This document shows positions 19,301 to 27,601 of a stretch of 64,000 nt of DNA, piece after piece. Every line of letters starts with the position of its first letter. Positions within the stretch are counted from its first letter, which is position 1. Made by a program: the position numbers and the translations under genes. This DNA is from an uncultured Prevotella sp. (GTDB lineage Bacteria; Bacteroidota; Bacteroidia; Bacteroidales; Bacteroidaceae), in the NCBI GenBank assembly GCA_946415755.1, contig CAMKTS010000003.1, positions 1 to 64,000 of the forward strand. The letters are read 5' to 3'. The notes under the pieces were generated by a model that was not told the origin of the DNA, made no database searches, and saw only the letters and a program-made list of their open reading frames with translations.

Positions 19301-19393
19301 ATGAGAAATGAGAAATGCCCAAAGCAGGGTTCTCACTCTTGTGGCAATATACATATTATCTGATCGCATCATTTCTTCATTTTTCATTTTCAT
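16310..19393 (-). CDS. Large pectin-locus protein: beta-helix domain plus TIM-barrel-like domain
   Basis: A 1027-residue secreted protein. Residues about 55-470 form a pectate-lyase-superfamily beta-helix (DDAALIQQAIDYVSRQKPD, VVLRGSGRDKTIIRK). The second half (about 545-960; WLTKDGIVLAGG, MHGS-like MTHGSTLNNELAWDG, WHIDIEQWFYHH-like IDIEQWFYHHKGEY) resembles a glycoside-hydrolase-like TIM barrel, which I recall as DUF6298. Such proteins occur in pectin and rhamnogalacturonan loci, but I know no confirmed activity. The signal peptide is unusual: its core LISHFSFLI is encoded by a short AATGAGAA repeat (19286-19316). Several Met codons precede it, so the exact start is uncertain. The gene overlaps nothing but sits 1 nt from the regulator downstream. 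Confidence 0.75.
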   Translation of the reverse strand: MKMKNEEMMRSDNMYIATRVRTLLWAFLISHFSFLIGTARAQTVPMDYSYCGYQRSEQPIPSVKTATYVLPTGQDDAALIQQAIDYVSRQKPDKLTGLRGAVLLGEGTFTVSEPLRIHTNGVVLRGSGRDKTIIRKTGYDRGALLYIEGTHDVAVTDTFTVSDVKPGSLTCSIQDGNATLRPGARLIIWRPSTQEWIASLDCQSFGGGKRMGYWAWHAGDIDLRWNRRITAVNGTEVTLDAPITCSIEARWGGAKAMVCEQKGLISECGVENLTLVSDYDTSLPMDESHCWNGVYMADAENCWVRMVNFRHFAGSAVVVQKSARQVTVEDCQSLSPISEIGGLRRRTFLTLGEMVLFQRCYSEHGINDFAVGHTAPGPNAFVQCESLESFGPSGAISSWAPGILFDIVNVDGNDLVFKNWELEKFGAGWSTANSTLWQSTASGLFCYSPDTLNRNISHGCWGQIQGNGDYTQMNEHVKPYSLFAEQLKTRLGRDVSQQCRIYDRPTNASSSPTIEEAMRMAEAALLPRTTMQMWIDSAVFTGDITPVKPFTYSPAKATKETKAVYALVNGWLTKDGIVLAGGKHQTPWWNGRTHDAFLPQAKYALTRFVPGQEGKGLTDRIDSVVAEMQRKHTMLFSQNYGLWTDRRRDDHERIRRKDGDAWAPFFEQPFARTGMTHGSTLNNELAWDGMTKYDLTKLNKWYYYRLQQFAKKTESIGIILKNQHYFQHNILEAGAHWVDCPWRTANNINGTPFLEPVNFTGDKRIFTATLFYDITNATLRQLHRQYIRQSLDAFKGQPNVIHSIGEEFTGPLHFVQFWLDVIGEWEQENGHVLVALAVNKDVQDAILKDPVRSKIVDIIDIEQWFYHHKGEYAPPGGVNMAPRQYQRKIRTGSTRFEDVYRAVSEYKSQYPDKAVVYSAQKHPELCWASLMAGGSCTAIPVKDEAFLAALSTMKPVESGTEGVYTLIGEKGIVYYKQDASPLHVVLEPSTGYSLYEIGEKTGTVTPRQQKKGSATIDGKGIFWLKTK
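19286..19316. repeat. AATGAGAA tandem repeat encoding signal-peptide core
   Basis: Four successive aatgagaa-type units. On the minus strand they read ATTTCTCATTTCTCATT and encode part of the hydrophobic signal-peptide core of the 16310-19393 gene. Confidence 0.85.
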
Positions 19394-19424
19394 TTCTCAT
19401 TCCTCATTTCTCATTTCTCATTTA
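19376..19424. repeat. ATTTCTC(A) tandem repeat at a gene junction
   Basis: Five to six imperfect ATTTCTCATT-type units span the intergenic gap between the DUF3826 gene and the beta-helix fusion gene, reaching into the stop region of the first and the first codons of the second. Same family as 19286-19316 and 56433-56457. Confidence 0.85.
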
Positions 19425-20047
19425 GAATGCTCTGCATTCCTTTTCATCCACGCTTCGCGTTCCTTTTTCAGGTCGTAGCCACGGGCAGAGAGCCAGTTGT
19501 TGGTGCGCCCGCGATACTTGTCGAACCAAAAGTGCTTGCCTTTCGAGTCTGCCGCATCCATTGCATATTCGCGAGCCTCACGGAGCCAGACGAGAATCTG
19601 TGCTTTCTCCTCTTCCTTGAGGCTTGGAATCATGTCTAACTGTGCCTGATAGTCGCGCTTCAGTCGTCCGTATGTCATACCGTCCTTCACAGCATCAATC
19701 TGCTCTTCGTTCAGATAGAGTGCCAGGGCCGAGGCCAGTTCGAAGTGATGCTTGTAGAGTTCGGCATAGAGGGCATCCTGCTGCGTCTTTTTGTCATACT
19801 TCGCATGGATGTCGTTCAGCAGGAAGTAGCGGTTGGCAATGATGTTACGCACATTTTCTGCCTTTTGGGCATCAGTCAATTGCAGCCCATCGACAATCTT
19901 CTGGGCGCGCCCCTTAATGGTCTCTACGTACTGAGGGTCTTGCCCTTCAGTCTTCAGAGCAACTTGGGCGCTTGCTGTTATGGTAAACAGCGAAATTATC
20001 GCTGTGTACAGAACCTTTATGGTCGCTGTGTACAGAACCTTTCTCAT
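19418..20047 (-). CDS. DUF3826 secreted protein
   Basis: A 209-residue protein with a signal peptide ending at ASAQ. The mature part is helical (GRAQKIVDGLQLTDAQKAENVRNIIANRYFLLNDI, LKEEEKAQILVWLREAREYAMDAADSKGKHFWFDKYRG) and matches DUF3826 as I recall it, a family common in pectin and rhamnogalacturonan loci and without known function. The signal peptide contains an exact 8-residue duplication, KVLYTATI KVLYTAII, from a 24-bp tandem repeat at about 19999-20045. It is the second gene of the pectin operon, 3 nt after the PL1 lyase gene. Confidence 0.75.
   Translation of the reverse strand: MRKVLYTATIKVLYTAIISLFTITASAQVALKTEGQDPQYVETIKGRAQKIVDGLQLTDAQKAENVRNIIANRYFLLNDIHAKYDKKTQQDALYAELYKHHFELASALALYLNEEQIDAVKDGMTYGRLKRDYQAQLDMIPSLKEEEKAQILVWLREAREYAMDAADSKGKHFWFDKYRGRTNNWLSARGYDLKKEREAWMKRNAEHSK
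19999..20045. repeat. 24-bp tandem duplication in a signal-peptide coding region
   Basis: The segment tcgctgtgtacagaaccttt occurs at 19999-20018 and 20023-20042 (period 24), duplicating eight codons in frame in the DUF3826 gene. Confidence 0.9.
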
Positions 20048-20050
20048 AGC

Positions 20051-21820
20051 TTACATCAGTTTGCCTTTCGCGGCCAGCGTGTCATAGTTGTTGTTCAGGT
20101 TGCGCCAGTCAATCTTGGTTTTCGGAGAGATACCGTTGATATACTTCTCGATATTGGTATAGCCGTCACCATTGATGTCGCCATTGGCATCCGAGGCATC
20201 GGCGGGATTCAGGCCGTTTTCTTTCTCCCACGCATCGGGCATGCCATCGCCATCGCTGTCTTCCCATGGCTCCCACTCCTTGTATTCGGGATAGCCGCCC
20301 ATCTGTCGCGGGTCAGTGATGATGCCCTGCTTGTAAGAGTCCTGGGGCAGTCGGCGGTATTTGAAGAATCCCTGTTCGTTCTGTGACTTCTGGTGCAATC
20401 CCCACATATCACCATAGGGATGTTGAGCGACCTTGGTTTTCTTCTCTATCTTTTCCAGTTCTTTTTCGTAGTTGGGCACGTAGTATGCCACGCCCGTCCG
20501 CACCTCTTCGCAAATGCGCTGGTCAACGATGTCGCGGCAGGGAATGGTGGCACCGACATTGGAGAGCACCCAGTCGAAGGCCTCTTCCGCACCCATGATG
20601 GTGACCGGTGGCATGGCAAATGGCTCGTTAGAGCGCATGAGTGCCAGCTCGGTCTCGTCCATCTCACCATCCTTGTCAGCAGTCTGGATACCACCCATCC
20701 AATTGTCTTTTGTGATTTCCGGATAGCCTTCCATGATGTTTCCCACAGCATAGACACGTCCGAACTGCTTGAAGGAGAACAGTCCCTGTGAGCGGCTCTC
20801 CGACTTGATGATGCGGTGTCCGACAGGTGTGTTCTTGGGTGTCAGGGGGCCGGGCTTATAGTAGTTGTTGATGAAGTTCGACATTGTGGTAAACTCGCCG
20901 CCGTCGGCTGTACGGTGTACCCAGTTGTAGATGATGTTATTGATAAAGTTGAACACACCACCCCAGCCAATTGACGGGTTGCGGCCTGTATTGTCGGCCC
21001 ACAGGTTACGCATGAAAGTGGTGTTCTCGCCGCCGATGGTCGAACCAAAAGCATGGTTCCAGGTATCGAGTGCCTTTGCTGAGATGGTGTTCTGAATGGT
21101 CACGTTGACAGTCGGTTCCTTACGATTGGGCTTTCCGTCGTGCATGTCGAACATGTGACGATAGAATGAGATGTTCTCGTCCAGTCCCCACTCACACGAA
21201 CAGTGGTCAATCATGATGTTTCCCACGGGGTTGCCGCCAAACGAATCTTCGCGGTTGGTGACCAGTGTCTCACCACGGCGGAAACGCATGTGGCGCACGA
21301 TGACATCGTGGGTGTCTACCTGGAACGACTCACCGGCAATGATGACACCGTCGCCCGGTGCCGTCTGACCGGCAATCGTGATATAGGGAGCACGCACATA
21401 GATGGGCGATTTCAGACGGATGATTCCTGATACATTGAACACCACGATACGGGCACCACCCTGCTCACAGGCCCACCGGAACGAGCCGGGACCGTCGTCA
21501 TTCAGATTGGTAACGGTAAGAACCTTGCCGCCACGGCCACCAAAAGTGTACATGCCGCCACCCTCTGCACCAGGGAAGGCGGGAATCTTGGCTTGCCGCA
21601 AGTCGTATGGACGGGCAGCCCAGGGCACGTATGGGCGGCCCTCTTTAGCTTCTTTGATGACGATGGGGAAGGCCACTTCCCAAGCGGAGTCGGCATGTGC
21701 CTTCCACTGTGCTTTCTGTTCAGCGATGAGTTTCTTGGCCTCGTCGGTGAGGTCGGGGTACTGTGCGCTGGCTGTCATCGTGGCGACAACAACCGTCGCG
21801 GTCATCATAATTTTTTTCAT
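20051..21820 (-). CDS. Secreted pectate lyase (PL1-like) with thrombospondin-3/EF-type C-terminus
   Basis: A 589-residue protein with a signal peptide ending at ASAQ. The FPGAEGGGMYTFGGRGGKV opening, the NDDGPGSFRWAC segment and the beta-helix landmarks ITIAGQTAPGDGVII, NIMIDHCSCEWGLDENISFY and TGRNPSIGWGG (with a likely catalytic Arg) are typical of PL1 subfamily pectate lyases. The C-terminal part (about 525-570) has calcium-binding DSDGDGMPDAWE and DANGDINGDGYTN loops. Length is longer than simple PL1 enzymes. It is the first gene of the pectin operon 21820-13255. I could not see a clean -7 box upstream. Confidence 0.85.
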   Translation of the reverse strand: MKKIMMTATVVVATMTASAQYPDLTDEAKKLIAEQKAQWKAHADSAWEVAFPIVIKEAKEGRPYVPWAARPYDLRQAKIPAFPGAEGGGMYTFGGRGGKVLTVTNLNDDGPGSFRWACEQGGARIVVFNVSGIIRLKSPIYVRAPYITIAGQTAPGDGVIIAGESFQVDTHDVIVRHMRFRRGETLVTNREDSFGGNPVGNIMIDHCSCEWGLDENISFYRHMFDMHDGKPNRKEPTVNVTIQNTISAKALDTWNHAFGSTIGGENTTFMRNLWADNTGRNPSIGWGGVFNFINNIIYNWVHRTADGGEFTTMSNFINNYYKPGPLTPKNTPVGHRIIKSESRSQGLFSFKQFGRVYAVGNIMEGYPEITKDNWMGGIQTADKDGEMDETELALMRSNEPFAMPPVTIMGAEEAFDWVLSNVGATIPCRDIVDQRICEEVRTGVAYYVPNYEKELEKIEKKTKVAQHPYGDMWGLHQKSQNEQGFFKYRRLPQDSYKQGIITDPRQMGGYPEYKEWEPWEDSDGDGMPDAWEKENGLNPADASDANGDINGDGYTNIEKYINGISPKTKIDWRNLNNNYDTLAAKGKLM

Positions 21821-21931
21821 ACCGATATGTTTTTAGTTAACTATTTGTTAATTTAGACGCTTCAGAGGGGCTGATGTCGCCAGAATAAACGTTTTTTAAG
21901 CATTATATTTGGCTATTTGCCGACTTCTTTG

Positions 21932-21939
21932 TAACTTTG
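21932..21939 (+). promoter_or_regulatory. Putative -7 box 8 nt from the TonB receptor start codon
   Basis: TAACTTTG; 8 nt separate it from the ATG at 21948, the same unusual short spacing as at 2664-2671. Confidence 0.5.
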
Positions 21940-21947
21940 TCGGCACT

Positions 21948-24017
21948 ATGAACAGACTTAGCTTATTGCTCATCACGGCATGGCCGCTGACAGTAGCTGC
22001 CCAGGATACCACCAAGGTGCGTGAACAACAGCTGCAAGAGGTTATTGTCAGTGCCAATACTGCCCAGCGTCGCATCGGTTCCGTACAGATTGGTGCCGAA
22101 CAGATACAGGTGAAGGAACTCAGTGCTATGCCGGCCCTTTTCGGAGAGGTCGACGTGATGCGCTCCCTGCAGCTGTTGCCAGGTGTCAAGTCGGAGAGTG
22201 ATGCATCGAGCAGCTTCCAGGTGCGTGGCGGTACCTCGTCGCAGAACACCATTCTCTATGATGAGGCTCCTGTATACAATGTCGGTCATCTGGCTGGTCT
22301 CTTCTCTGCCTTCAACGACAACGCACTGGCCACGGCGACACTTTACAAGGGCTTGATTCCGGCACAGTATGGTGGTGCCTCTGCTGCCGTGCTCGACATT
22401 GTCAGCCGTACTGGGCGTACCGACCGCTGGGGAGGGAATGTCAGTATTGGACTGCTGGCGGCGAAGGCATCCGTGGAAGGTCCGATTGTCAAGGACAAGT
22501 TGGGCATTCTCTTCAATGCGCGCCGTTCCTATGCCGACCTCTTTCTGAAACTCTCCGACAAGTATCGTGACAACTCGCTATATTTCTATGATGGCAACCT
22601 CAAGATCGACTATAAGGTGAATGAGCGCAACCAGCTCTATCTGTCGGCCTTCGCCAGTTTCGACAAGACGGCACTGTCGGATATGGTGGATATCCGCTGG
22701 ACCAATCTGGCAGGCAGCCTCTCCTGGGTACACCGCTTCCGTGGCCAGTCGGTATCACAGACCACCCTGTTCGCCTCTTCCTATAAGACCGACAACGGCA
22801 TCCACCTGCTGGGTATCAACGTGTCGTACCTGGGACATATCCGTCATATAGGACTGCGCCAGAACTTCCGTCTCGTGCTGGGACGCCATGAGCTGAATGC
22901 TGGCTTACAGACACAGCTGGTTGACGTGAAATCAGCAGAGTGGACGCGCATGGTTAACCACGAGAAGGAGCAGCGCAAAGGCTGGGACAACAGTGCTTGG
23001 CTCAACTGGCAGTGGAATGTCAACAAGCAATGGGCGTTCTCCGCCGGACTGCGGCTGACGGCCTTCTCGGCGTTGGGCGGCCCCTATTATTATGACATTG
23101 ACGAACAGGGTAACATCACCTGGTTGCACAAGCGAAAGGAGTACCGTCCTGTGAAGACGCACGTTACCCTTGAACCCCGTCTGAGCATGGTATGGAAGGC
23201 ATCACCCACACTGAGCGTGAAGGCGGGCTATAGCCGTACCGCACAGAACATCCATGCGCTGCGCAACCAGAGCACGTCGACACCCTTCGACCGCTATACC
23301 ATCAGCACCAACATCGTGAAACCACAGGTGGCCGACCAGGTGAGCCTTGGCGTGTTTGCCATGACTCCCTCGCAGGACTATGACTTCTCGGTAGAAGGCT
23401 ATTACCGTCACGTCAACCATGTGCTGGACTATCGCGACGGCATCAGCTTCAGCTCTGCCATCGAGATAGAACGTCTGGTGCTGGCCGGTGAGGGTAGGGG
23501 ATATGGTGCAGAGTTCTGTGCCCGTAAGAATACGGGTCGCCTCACAGGATGGGTCAGCTATACCCTGTCGTGGTCGCAGACACGTATCGACGGTATCAGC
23601 CAGGGACAATGGTATGATGCCAATAACGACCGTCGCCACGACATCAATATCGCTGCCACCTTCCGGCTGAATCCGGCATGGACGCTCAGTGCCACCTGGG
23701 TGTTCAACAGCGGACAGGCCTTTACGGCACCCAGTGCGAAATACCAGATGGTAGACAACTACATCTATTACTATGCAGAGCGTAACGGCTACCGTGCCCC
23801 CGACTACCACCGGCTGGATGTCAGTGCCACGTGGTCGAAGAAGATCTGGAACGGACGGCTGACCCGTGAGTGGAGTTTTGGCATCTATAATCTCTACAAC
23901 CGCTACAATCCCTACCTCATCCGCTTCGAGGACAGCCAGTATGGCAGGGGTACCCGCGCTAAACAGTTCAGCCTTTTCGGCATTGTGCCCTCAGTGGCGT
24001 TTAACCTGAAATTCTGA
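21948..24017 (+). CDS. TonB-dependent outer-membrane receptor (plug-only type)
   Basis: A 689-residue receptor with signal peptide (to AAQ, residue 19), a TonB-box-like LQEVIVSA, a plug domain (SLQLLPGVKSESDASSSFQVRGGTSSQNTILYDEAPVYN) and a 22-strand-type barrel ending in hydrophobic FNLKF. The N-terminal carboxypeptidase-regulatory-like domain of SusC proteins is missing and no SusD follows; instead the partner is a DUF4249 lipoprotein 24 nt downstream, an arrangement frequent in Bacteroidetes. The substrate is unknown; proximity to pectin lyases suggests, but does not prove, an oligosaccharide or metal-related ligand. I chose the ATG at 21948 because the longer frame runs through the promoter. 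Confidence 0.88.
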   Translation: MNRLSLLLITAWPLTVAAQDTTKVREQQLQEVIVSANTAQRRIGSVQIGAEQIQVKELSAMPALFGEVDVMRSLQLLPGVKSESDASSSFQVRGGTSSQNTILYDEAPVYNVGHLAGLFSAFNDNALATATLYKGLIPAQYGGASAAVLDIVSRTGRTDRWGGNVSIGLLAAKASVEGPIVKDKLGILFNARRSYADLFLKLSDKYRDNSLYFYDGNLKIDYKVNERNQLYLSAFASFDKTALSDMVDIRWTNLAGSLSWVHRFRGQSVSQTTLFASSYKTDNGIHLLGINVSYLGHIRHIGLRQNFRLVLGRHELNAGLQTQLVDVKSAEWTRMVNHEKEQRKGWDNSAWLNWQWNVNKQWAFSAGLRLTAFSALGGPYYYDIDEQGNITWLHKRKEYRPVKTHVTLEPRLSMVWKASPTLSVKAGYSRTAQNIHALRNQSTSTPFDRYTISTNIVKPQVADQVSLGVFAMTPSQDYDFSVEGYYRHVNHVLDYRDGISFSSAIEIERLVLAGEGRGYGAEFCARKNTGRLTGWVSYTLSWSQTRIDGISQGQWYDANNDRRHDINIAATFRLNPAWTLSATWVFNSGQAFTAPSAKYQMVDNYIYYYAERNGYRAPDYHRLDVSATWSKKIWNGRLTREWSFGIYNLYNRYNPYLIRFEDSQYGRGTRAKQFSLFGIVPSVAFNLKF

Positions 24018-24041
24018 TAACGGCAAAGCAGTATATGAGAT

Positions 24042-24899
24042 ATGGACATAAGGATATATAATAAGGTACGCATCCATGCCAAACAGTTTCTTTGCTTGGG
24101 CATGCTGGTCTTTCTGACCGCTTCTTGTGAAAAGGATATCGACGTAGACTACCGTCAGGTGAATCCGCTTTATGTGGCCGAAGCCACGGTAACGCCGAGC
24201 GGTACCAACGTATGGCTGCGCACCACACAGGCCGTTACCGACAACTCCAGAGACGGGCATGGCGTGTCGGGTGCCACCATCACCCTGTCGGAGGTGATGC
24301 CCAACGGCAATCTTGACCAGCTGGCCACGCTGCAGCACAAGAGAGACGGTCACTACACCGCCAATATCAAGGGAGTGCCTGGCACTACCTATTTCATTGA
24401 TATCAACCTTGACGGCACGCACTATACCTCTTCGTCAACCATGCAGGAGGCTCCCGTCATCAATAGTTTCCGCTTTGTTTGGCAGAAGGTGGTGTCCGAG
24501 CGTATGCTCTTTGCTGAACTGAAGGTACAGGATGCACCCAATAAGGCCAGCTTCTACTTTATGCATATCTATCGCAACAATGTGGGCTACCGCTGGGCAG
24601 TGATGAGCGATGAGAACAATCCCAACGGTGAACTGCAACAGCTGTTCCAGTGTACCACGGAGCGTGACATGAACGATAACGAGGAGGATGCCCTGAAGGA
24701 TGGCGACCTGATTCATCTGGAGGTGAGGGCCATCGACCGTCTTTCCTACAACTACCTGTACTCCATGCAGGTGATGAGCAATAGCGGTACCAACCCCATT
24801 GCGAACTTTACGAATGGCTGTCTGGGCTATTTCTCTGCTTACAGCGATGTCATGCTGAACAAGGTGTTCTACCGTGCAGAGGTAGAAGAAGACAAGTAG
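24042..24899 (+). CDS. DUF4249 surface lipoprotein
   Basis: A 285-residue lipoprotein: membrane segment and lipobox (FLTASC, lipidated Cys about residue 29), then a beta-rich domain (VNPLYVAEATVTPSGTNVWLRTTQAV, GVSGATITLSE, NIKGVPGTTYFIDINLDG). The pattern fits DUF4249, normally encoded after plug-only TonB receptors as here. It would sit at the cell surface and assist the receptor, by analogy only. An alternative start further downstream is possible because the N-terminus before the hydrophobic stretch is rather long and basic. Confidence 0.78.
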   Translation: MDIRIYNKVRIHAKQFLCLGMLVFLTASCEKDIDVDYRQVNPLYVAEATVTPSGTNVWLRTTQAVTDNSRDGHGVSGATITLSEVMPNGNLDQLATLQHKRDGHYTANIKGVPGTTYFIDINLDGTHYTSSSTMQEAPVINSFRFVWQKVVSERMLFAELKVQDAPNKASFYFMHIYRNNVGYRWAVMSDENNPNGELQQLFQCTTERDMNDNEEDALKDGDLIHLEVRAIDRLSYNYLYSMQVMSNSGTNPIANFTNGCLGYFSAYSDVMLNKVFYRAEVEEDK

Positions 24900-24929
24900 T
24901 CGGCGGTGTGGGCTGCCCGCCTTGACGAA

Positions 24930-25418
24930 TCAAAGTCTGTCGAGTGTTACCACGGCCGTCACCGGCTGGCCGTCGACATCAAAGTCGTATTCTGCCACCA
25001 CCTGTCGTGCCGTAAACGACAGGATGCGCCATAGCAGCGTGCGCTCCTGGCCGCCAATGTCGGAACTGACAATCTTGATGACGGCACTACCGGCCTGATA
25101 GGTACCTTTCAGGGCACCGTAGACGGGAACATAGACAGTGTTGCCTTCCTCGTCCTTCACGGGATTGCCTTCGTCATCGAGCAATGGCTCGTAAGTGTCC
25201 AGATAGGTAATGGCACAGCAGCCGTCGGTACCGAAGATTACCTGTTCGTAGTCGAAGCCGACACCCATCGCAGCATCCCCCTTCAGGGTATAGGAGAAAG
25301 CCCATGTGCCCGGCAGGATACTCGCCACCACCTCATCGTTGCCGTCATCCAGTTTGTCGCAGCCCGACAGTAGTGTGCAGCACAACAAGAGTGCTATTAC
25401 GTAGCAATACTTTTTCAT
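24930..25418 (-). CDS. Small lipoprotein of unknown function
   Basis: A 162-residue lipoprotein with lipobox LLSGC (Cys about residue 20) and a beta-sandwich, lipocalin-like body: ILPGTWAFSYTLKGDA, a DE-rich turn and KGTYQAGSAVIKIVSS. Such lipocalin-like proteins are frequent in Bacteroidales surface loci. Start at 25418 follows the promoter at 25427-25434. The open frame extends 22 codons upstream past that promoter, so the longer form is unlikely. It is convergent with the DUF4249 gene (30-nt gap). Confidence 0.7.
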   Translation of the reverse strand: MKKYCYVIALLLCCTLLSGCDKLDDGNDEVVASILPGTWAFSYTLKGDAAMGVGFDYEQVIFGTDGCCAITYLDTYEPLLDDEGNPVKDEEGNTVYVPVYGALKGTYQAGSAVIKIVSSDIGGQERTLLWRILSFTARQVVAEYDFDVDGQPVTAVVTLDRL

Positions 25419-25426
25419 ATCGGCTG

Positions 25427-25434
25427 CAAAGATA
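25427..25434 (-). promoter_or_regulatory. Putative -7 box of the small lipoprotein gene
   Basis: TATCTTTG followed by GCAG on the minus strand, only 8 nt before the ATG at 25418, a further case of a very short leader. Confidence 0.55.
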
Positions 25435-25527
25435 ACCTTATTTTTTCTAAACTCCAAGAAAAGGGGGATAAAAAATACAGGCACACCGTTGATGGTGCGC
25501 CTGCATTGCTATTTGGTTGTAGCCTGA

Positions 25528-26262
25528 TTAGAGGATGATAGTCTGCTTCTCAACCACAATCTTACCAATCTCAATCTTAGAGATAACCATGCCCTTCTTA
25601 ACCTGGAAGACAATGTAGCCGGTACCGTTTTCAGCGGGAGTTACACTGTTTACGACAATCTGAGCACCAGAGGGGATAACGGTCTCACCAGAAACAGCCT
25701 CAACACCACCGATGGTAGCAGTAGCACGAACGCCCTGTCCTTCACTGCTTGTGCCATCGCCAATAGCCCATACTATATTCTGGCTGTCTTCAGCAGCTTC
25801 GGTAGCATCGTAGGTAATCACGACAACAGAACCCTCTTCCAGTCCGTCGATAGCCATCTCACGGTTGTTGGGGCACTTCAGGCCACCTTCGACAATATTA
25901 TTGTTGATGCGGTCACTGCGACGCCATACGTGGCACACCTCAGGCAGTACGCTGCCTTCAGCCCATGTATAGCCCTTATAGTCCTGGCGCTTGCTGTCGG
26001 TCTTATCGGCCTTCTCCCAGCCATAGAATGCCTGGCCTTTAGCGGCACTGCCATTCAGGTTGTCGGGATTCTGACCTGCAGCAGCTACGGCAGCGAAGTC
26101 ATAGGTAAACTCTGCCTTGAACACGTCAACATCGACTTCCACCGTGGGGGGATCTGTCAAGCCAGAACCGGCAGGGTTGTCTGGCACACCATTACAAGAG
26201 GAGAGTGTGAAGGCGCATGACAGCATGAGCGCAGCACCAAAAAAGAAACTAATTTTTTTCAT
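25528..26262 (-). CDS. Secreted lipoprotein of unknown function
   Basis: A 244-residue lipoprotein with a signal peptide and lipobox TLSSC (Cys 23). After a flexible P/V-rich stretch (about 24-50) a compact domain with WRRSDRINNN, NNREMAIDGLEEGSVVVITYDA and a C-terminal KKGMVISKIEIGKI segment follows. The last part resembles the beta-sandwich modules at the ends of secreted Bacteroidales proteins that bind carbohydrates. Function is unknown. It has its own -7 box (26335-26342) and lies at the edge of the pectin region, divergent from ruvB. Confidence 0.65.
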   Translation of the reverse strand: MKKISFFFGAALMLSCAFTLSSCNGVPDNPAGSGLTDPPTVEVDVDVFKAEFTYDFAAVAAAGQNPDNLNGSAAKGQAFYGWEKADKTDSKRQDYKGYTWAEGSVLPEVCHVWRRSDRINNNIVEGGLKCPNNREMAIDGLEEGSVVVITYDATEAAEDSQNIVWAIGDGTSSEGQGVRATATIGGVEAVSGETVIPSGAQIVVNSVTPAENGTGYIVFQVKKGMVISKIEIGKIVVEKQTIIL

Positions 26263-26334
26263 ACTTGTTTGTTTTAGTTTAAATATTAAAGAAAATTGCT
26301 AGTTATATCTTGTTTTCTGTCGTCATTCACCGTG

Positions 26335-26342
26335 CAAAGATA
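26335..26342 (-). promoter_or_regulatory. Putative -7 box of the 25528-26262 lipoprotein gene
   Basis: TATCTTTG followed by GCAC on the minus strand, 72 nt upstream of the ATG at 26262. Confidence 0.55.
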
Positions 26343-26405
26343 GAAAGAAAAAACCGAACGCCAAAATAAAACACGTAAAAATTTTGCTTTTCGTACGATT
26401 TACAT

Positions 26406-26413
26406 TACCTTTG
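26406..26413 (+). promoter_or_regulatory. Putative -7 box of ruvB
   Basis: TACCTTTG, 17 nt before the ATG at 26431; with the minus-strand box at 26335-26342 it gives a divergent promoter pair. Confidence 0.6.
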
Positions 26414-26430
26414 TAGCCAAAATGTAAAAG

Positions 26431-27465
26431 ATGAACGAAGATTTTGACATACGGCAGGAGCAGTATGGCTCTGCAGAGAAAGACTTTGAGAACGCCTTGC
26501 GACCGTTGGCATTCCACGATTTCAGCGGACAGCAACAGGTGGTAGAAAACCTGGAGGTGTTCGTTGAGGCTGCCAAATATCGCGGCGAGCCACTCGACCA
26601 CGTGTTGTTGCATGGCCCTCCCGGATTGGGAAAGACCACGCTGTCGAATATCATTGCCAACGAGCTGGGGGTAGGCTTCAAGATCACCTCCGGTCCGGTG
26701 CTCGACAAGCCGGGTGACCTGGCTGGCATCCTGACCTCGCTGGAGAAGAACGACGTGCTGTTTATCGACGAGATACACCGTTTGTCGCCCGTTGTCGAGG
26801 AATATCTCTATTCGGCGATGGAGGACTACCGTATTGACATCATGATCGACAAAGGTCCGTCGGCACGCTCCATACAGATTGACCTGAACCCGTTTACGCT
26901 GGTGGGAGCCACCACACGTAGCGGACTGTTGACGGCTCCCCTTCGGGCACGCTTCGGCATCAACATGCACCTGCAGTATTACGACCCGGAGACGCTGCAG
27001 AAAATCATCGAGCGGTCGGCCTCTATCCTGCGCGTACCTATTACTACTGATGCCTCGGCAGAGATAGCACGCCGTTCACGTGGTACGCCCCGTATTGCCA
27101 ATGCGCTGCTCAGAAGAGTGCGCGACTTTGCCCAGGTAAAGGGGTCGGGACGCATCGATACCAGTATCACCAAGATTGCACTGACGGCTTTGAACATCGA
27201 CCAGTACGGACTGGACGAGATTGACAACCGCATTCTGCTGACCATCATCGACAAGTTCCGTGGCGGGCCGGTGGGTGTCACCACCATTGCCACTGCTATC
27301 GGCGAGGATTCCGGCACCTTGGAGGAGGTTTATGAGCCGTTCCTCATCATGGAGGGTTTCATCAAGCGCACCCCACGCGGGCGCATGGCGACCGAGCTGG
27401 CCTACAAGCACTTCGGGCGCAACCCGTATGCCGGAAATATCATGGAACCGACACTCTTTGAGTGA
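26431..27465 (+). CDS. ruvB: Holliday junction branch-migration helicase RuvB
   Basis: A 344-residue AAA+ ATPase that drives branch migration of Holliday junctions together with RuvA. Walker A is GPPGLGKTT (62-70), Walker B is FIDEIHRL (111-118), sensor 1 is VGATTRSG and the arginine-finger region APLRARFGI follows. The C-terminal winged helix is clear ([38 protein letters not shown]). Length and ends are normal. It is followed at 73 nt by coaD, separated by the repeat element 27468-27601. Confidence 0.97.
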   Translation: MNEDFDIRQEQYGSAEKDFENALRPLAFHDFSGQQQVVENLEVFVEAAKYRGEPLDHVLLHGPPGLGKTTLSNIIANELGVGFKITSGPVLDKPGDLAGILTSLEKNDVLFIDEIHRLSPVVEEYLYSAMEDYRIDIMIDKGPSARSIQIDLNPFTLVGATTRSGLLTAPLRARFGINMHLQYYDPETLQKIIERSASILRVPITTDASAEIARRSRGTPRIANALLRRVRDFAQVKGSGRIDTSITKIALTALNIDQYGLDEIDNRILLTIIDKFRGGPVGVTTIATAIGEDSGTLEEVYEPFLIMEGFIKRTPRGRMATELAYKHFGRNPYAGNIMEPTLFE

Positions 27466-27467
27466 AA

Positions 27468-27601
27468 GGGTCCATCCAAGCCCTCCCCAAGGGAGGGATG
27501 TTTAAATAGTTTAAGACGCAATGAAATAAGATGATATAATGGGGAACAATACGAAATCAGGTAATCCACATGCCTCCCTTGGCGAGGGCTTGGGTAGGCC
27601 C
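27468..27601. repeat. GC-rich inverted-repeat element at the ruvB-coaD junction
   Basis: Two inverted arms of 34 bp (27468-27501 and 27568-27601; about 29 of 34 positions pair) with core CCCTCCCCAAGGGAGGG flank 66 bp of AT-rich DNA. The coaD ATG at 27539 lies between the arms and the right arm is translated as the start of CoaD. It is a MITE-like or REP-like element related to the element in rnhB. Confidence 0.8.

Noticed and set aside
21948..24899. SusC/SusD pair
   Set aside because: The receptor lacks the SusC N-terminal domain and the partner matches DUF4249, not SusD.
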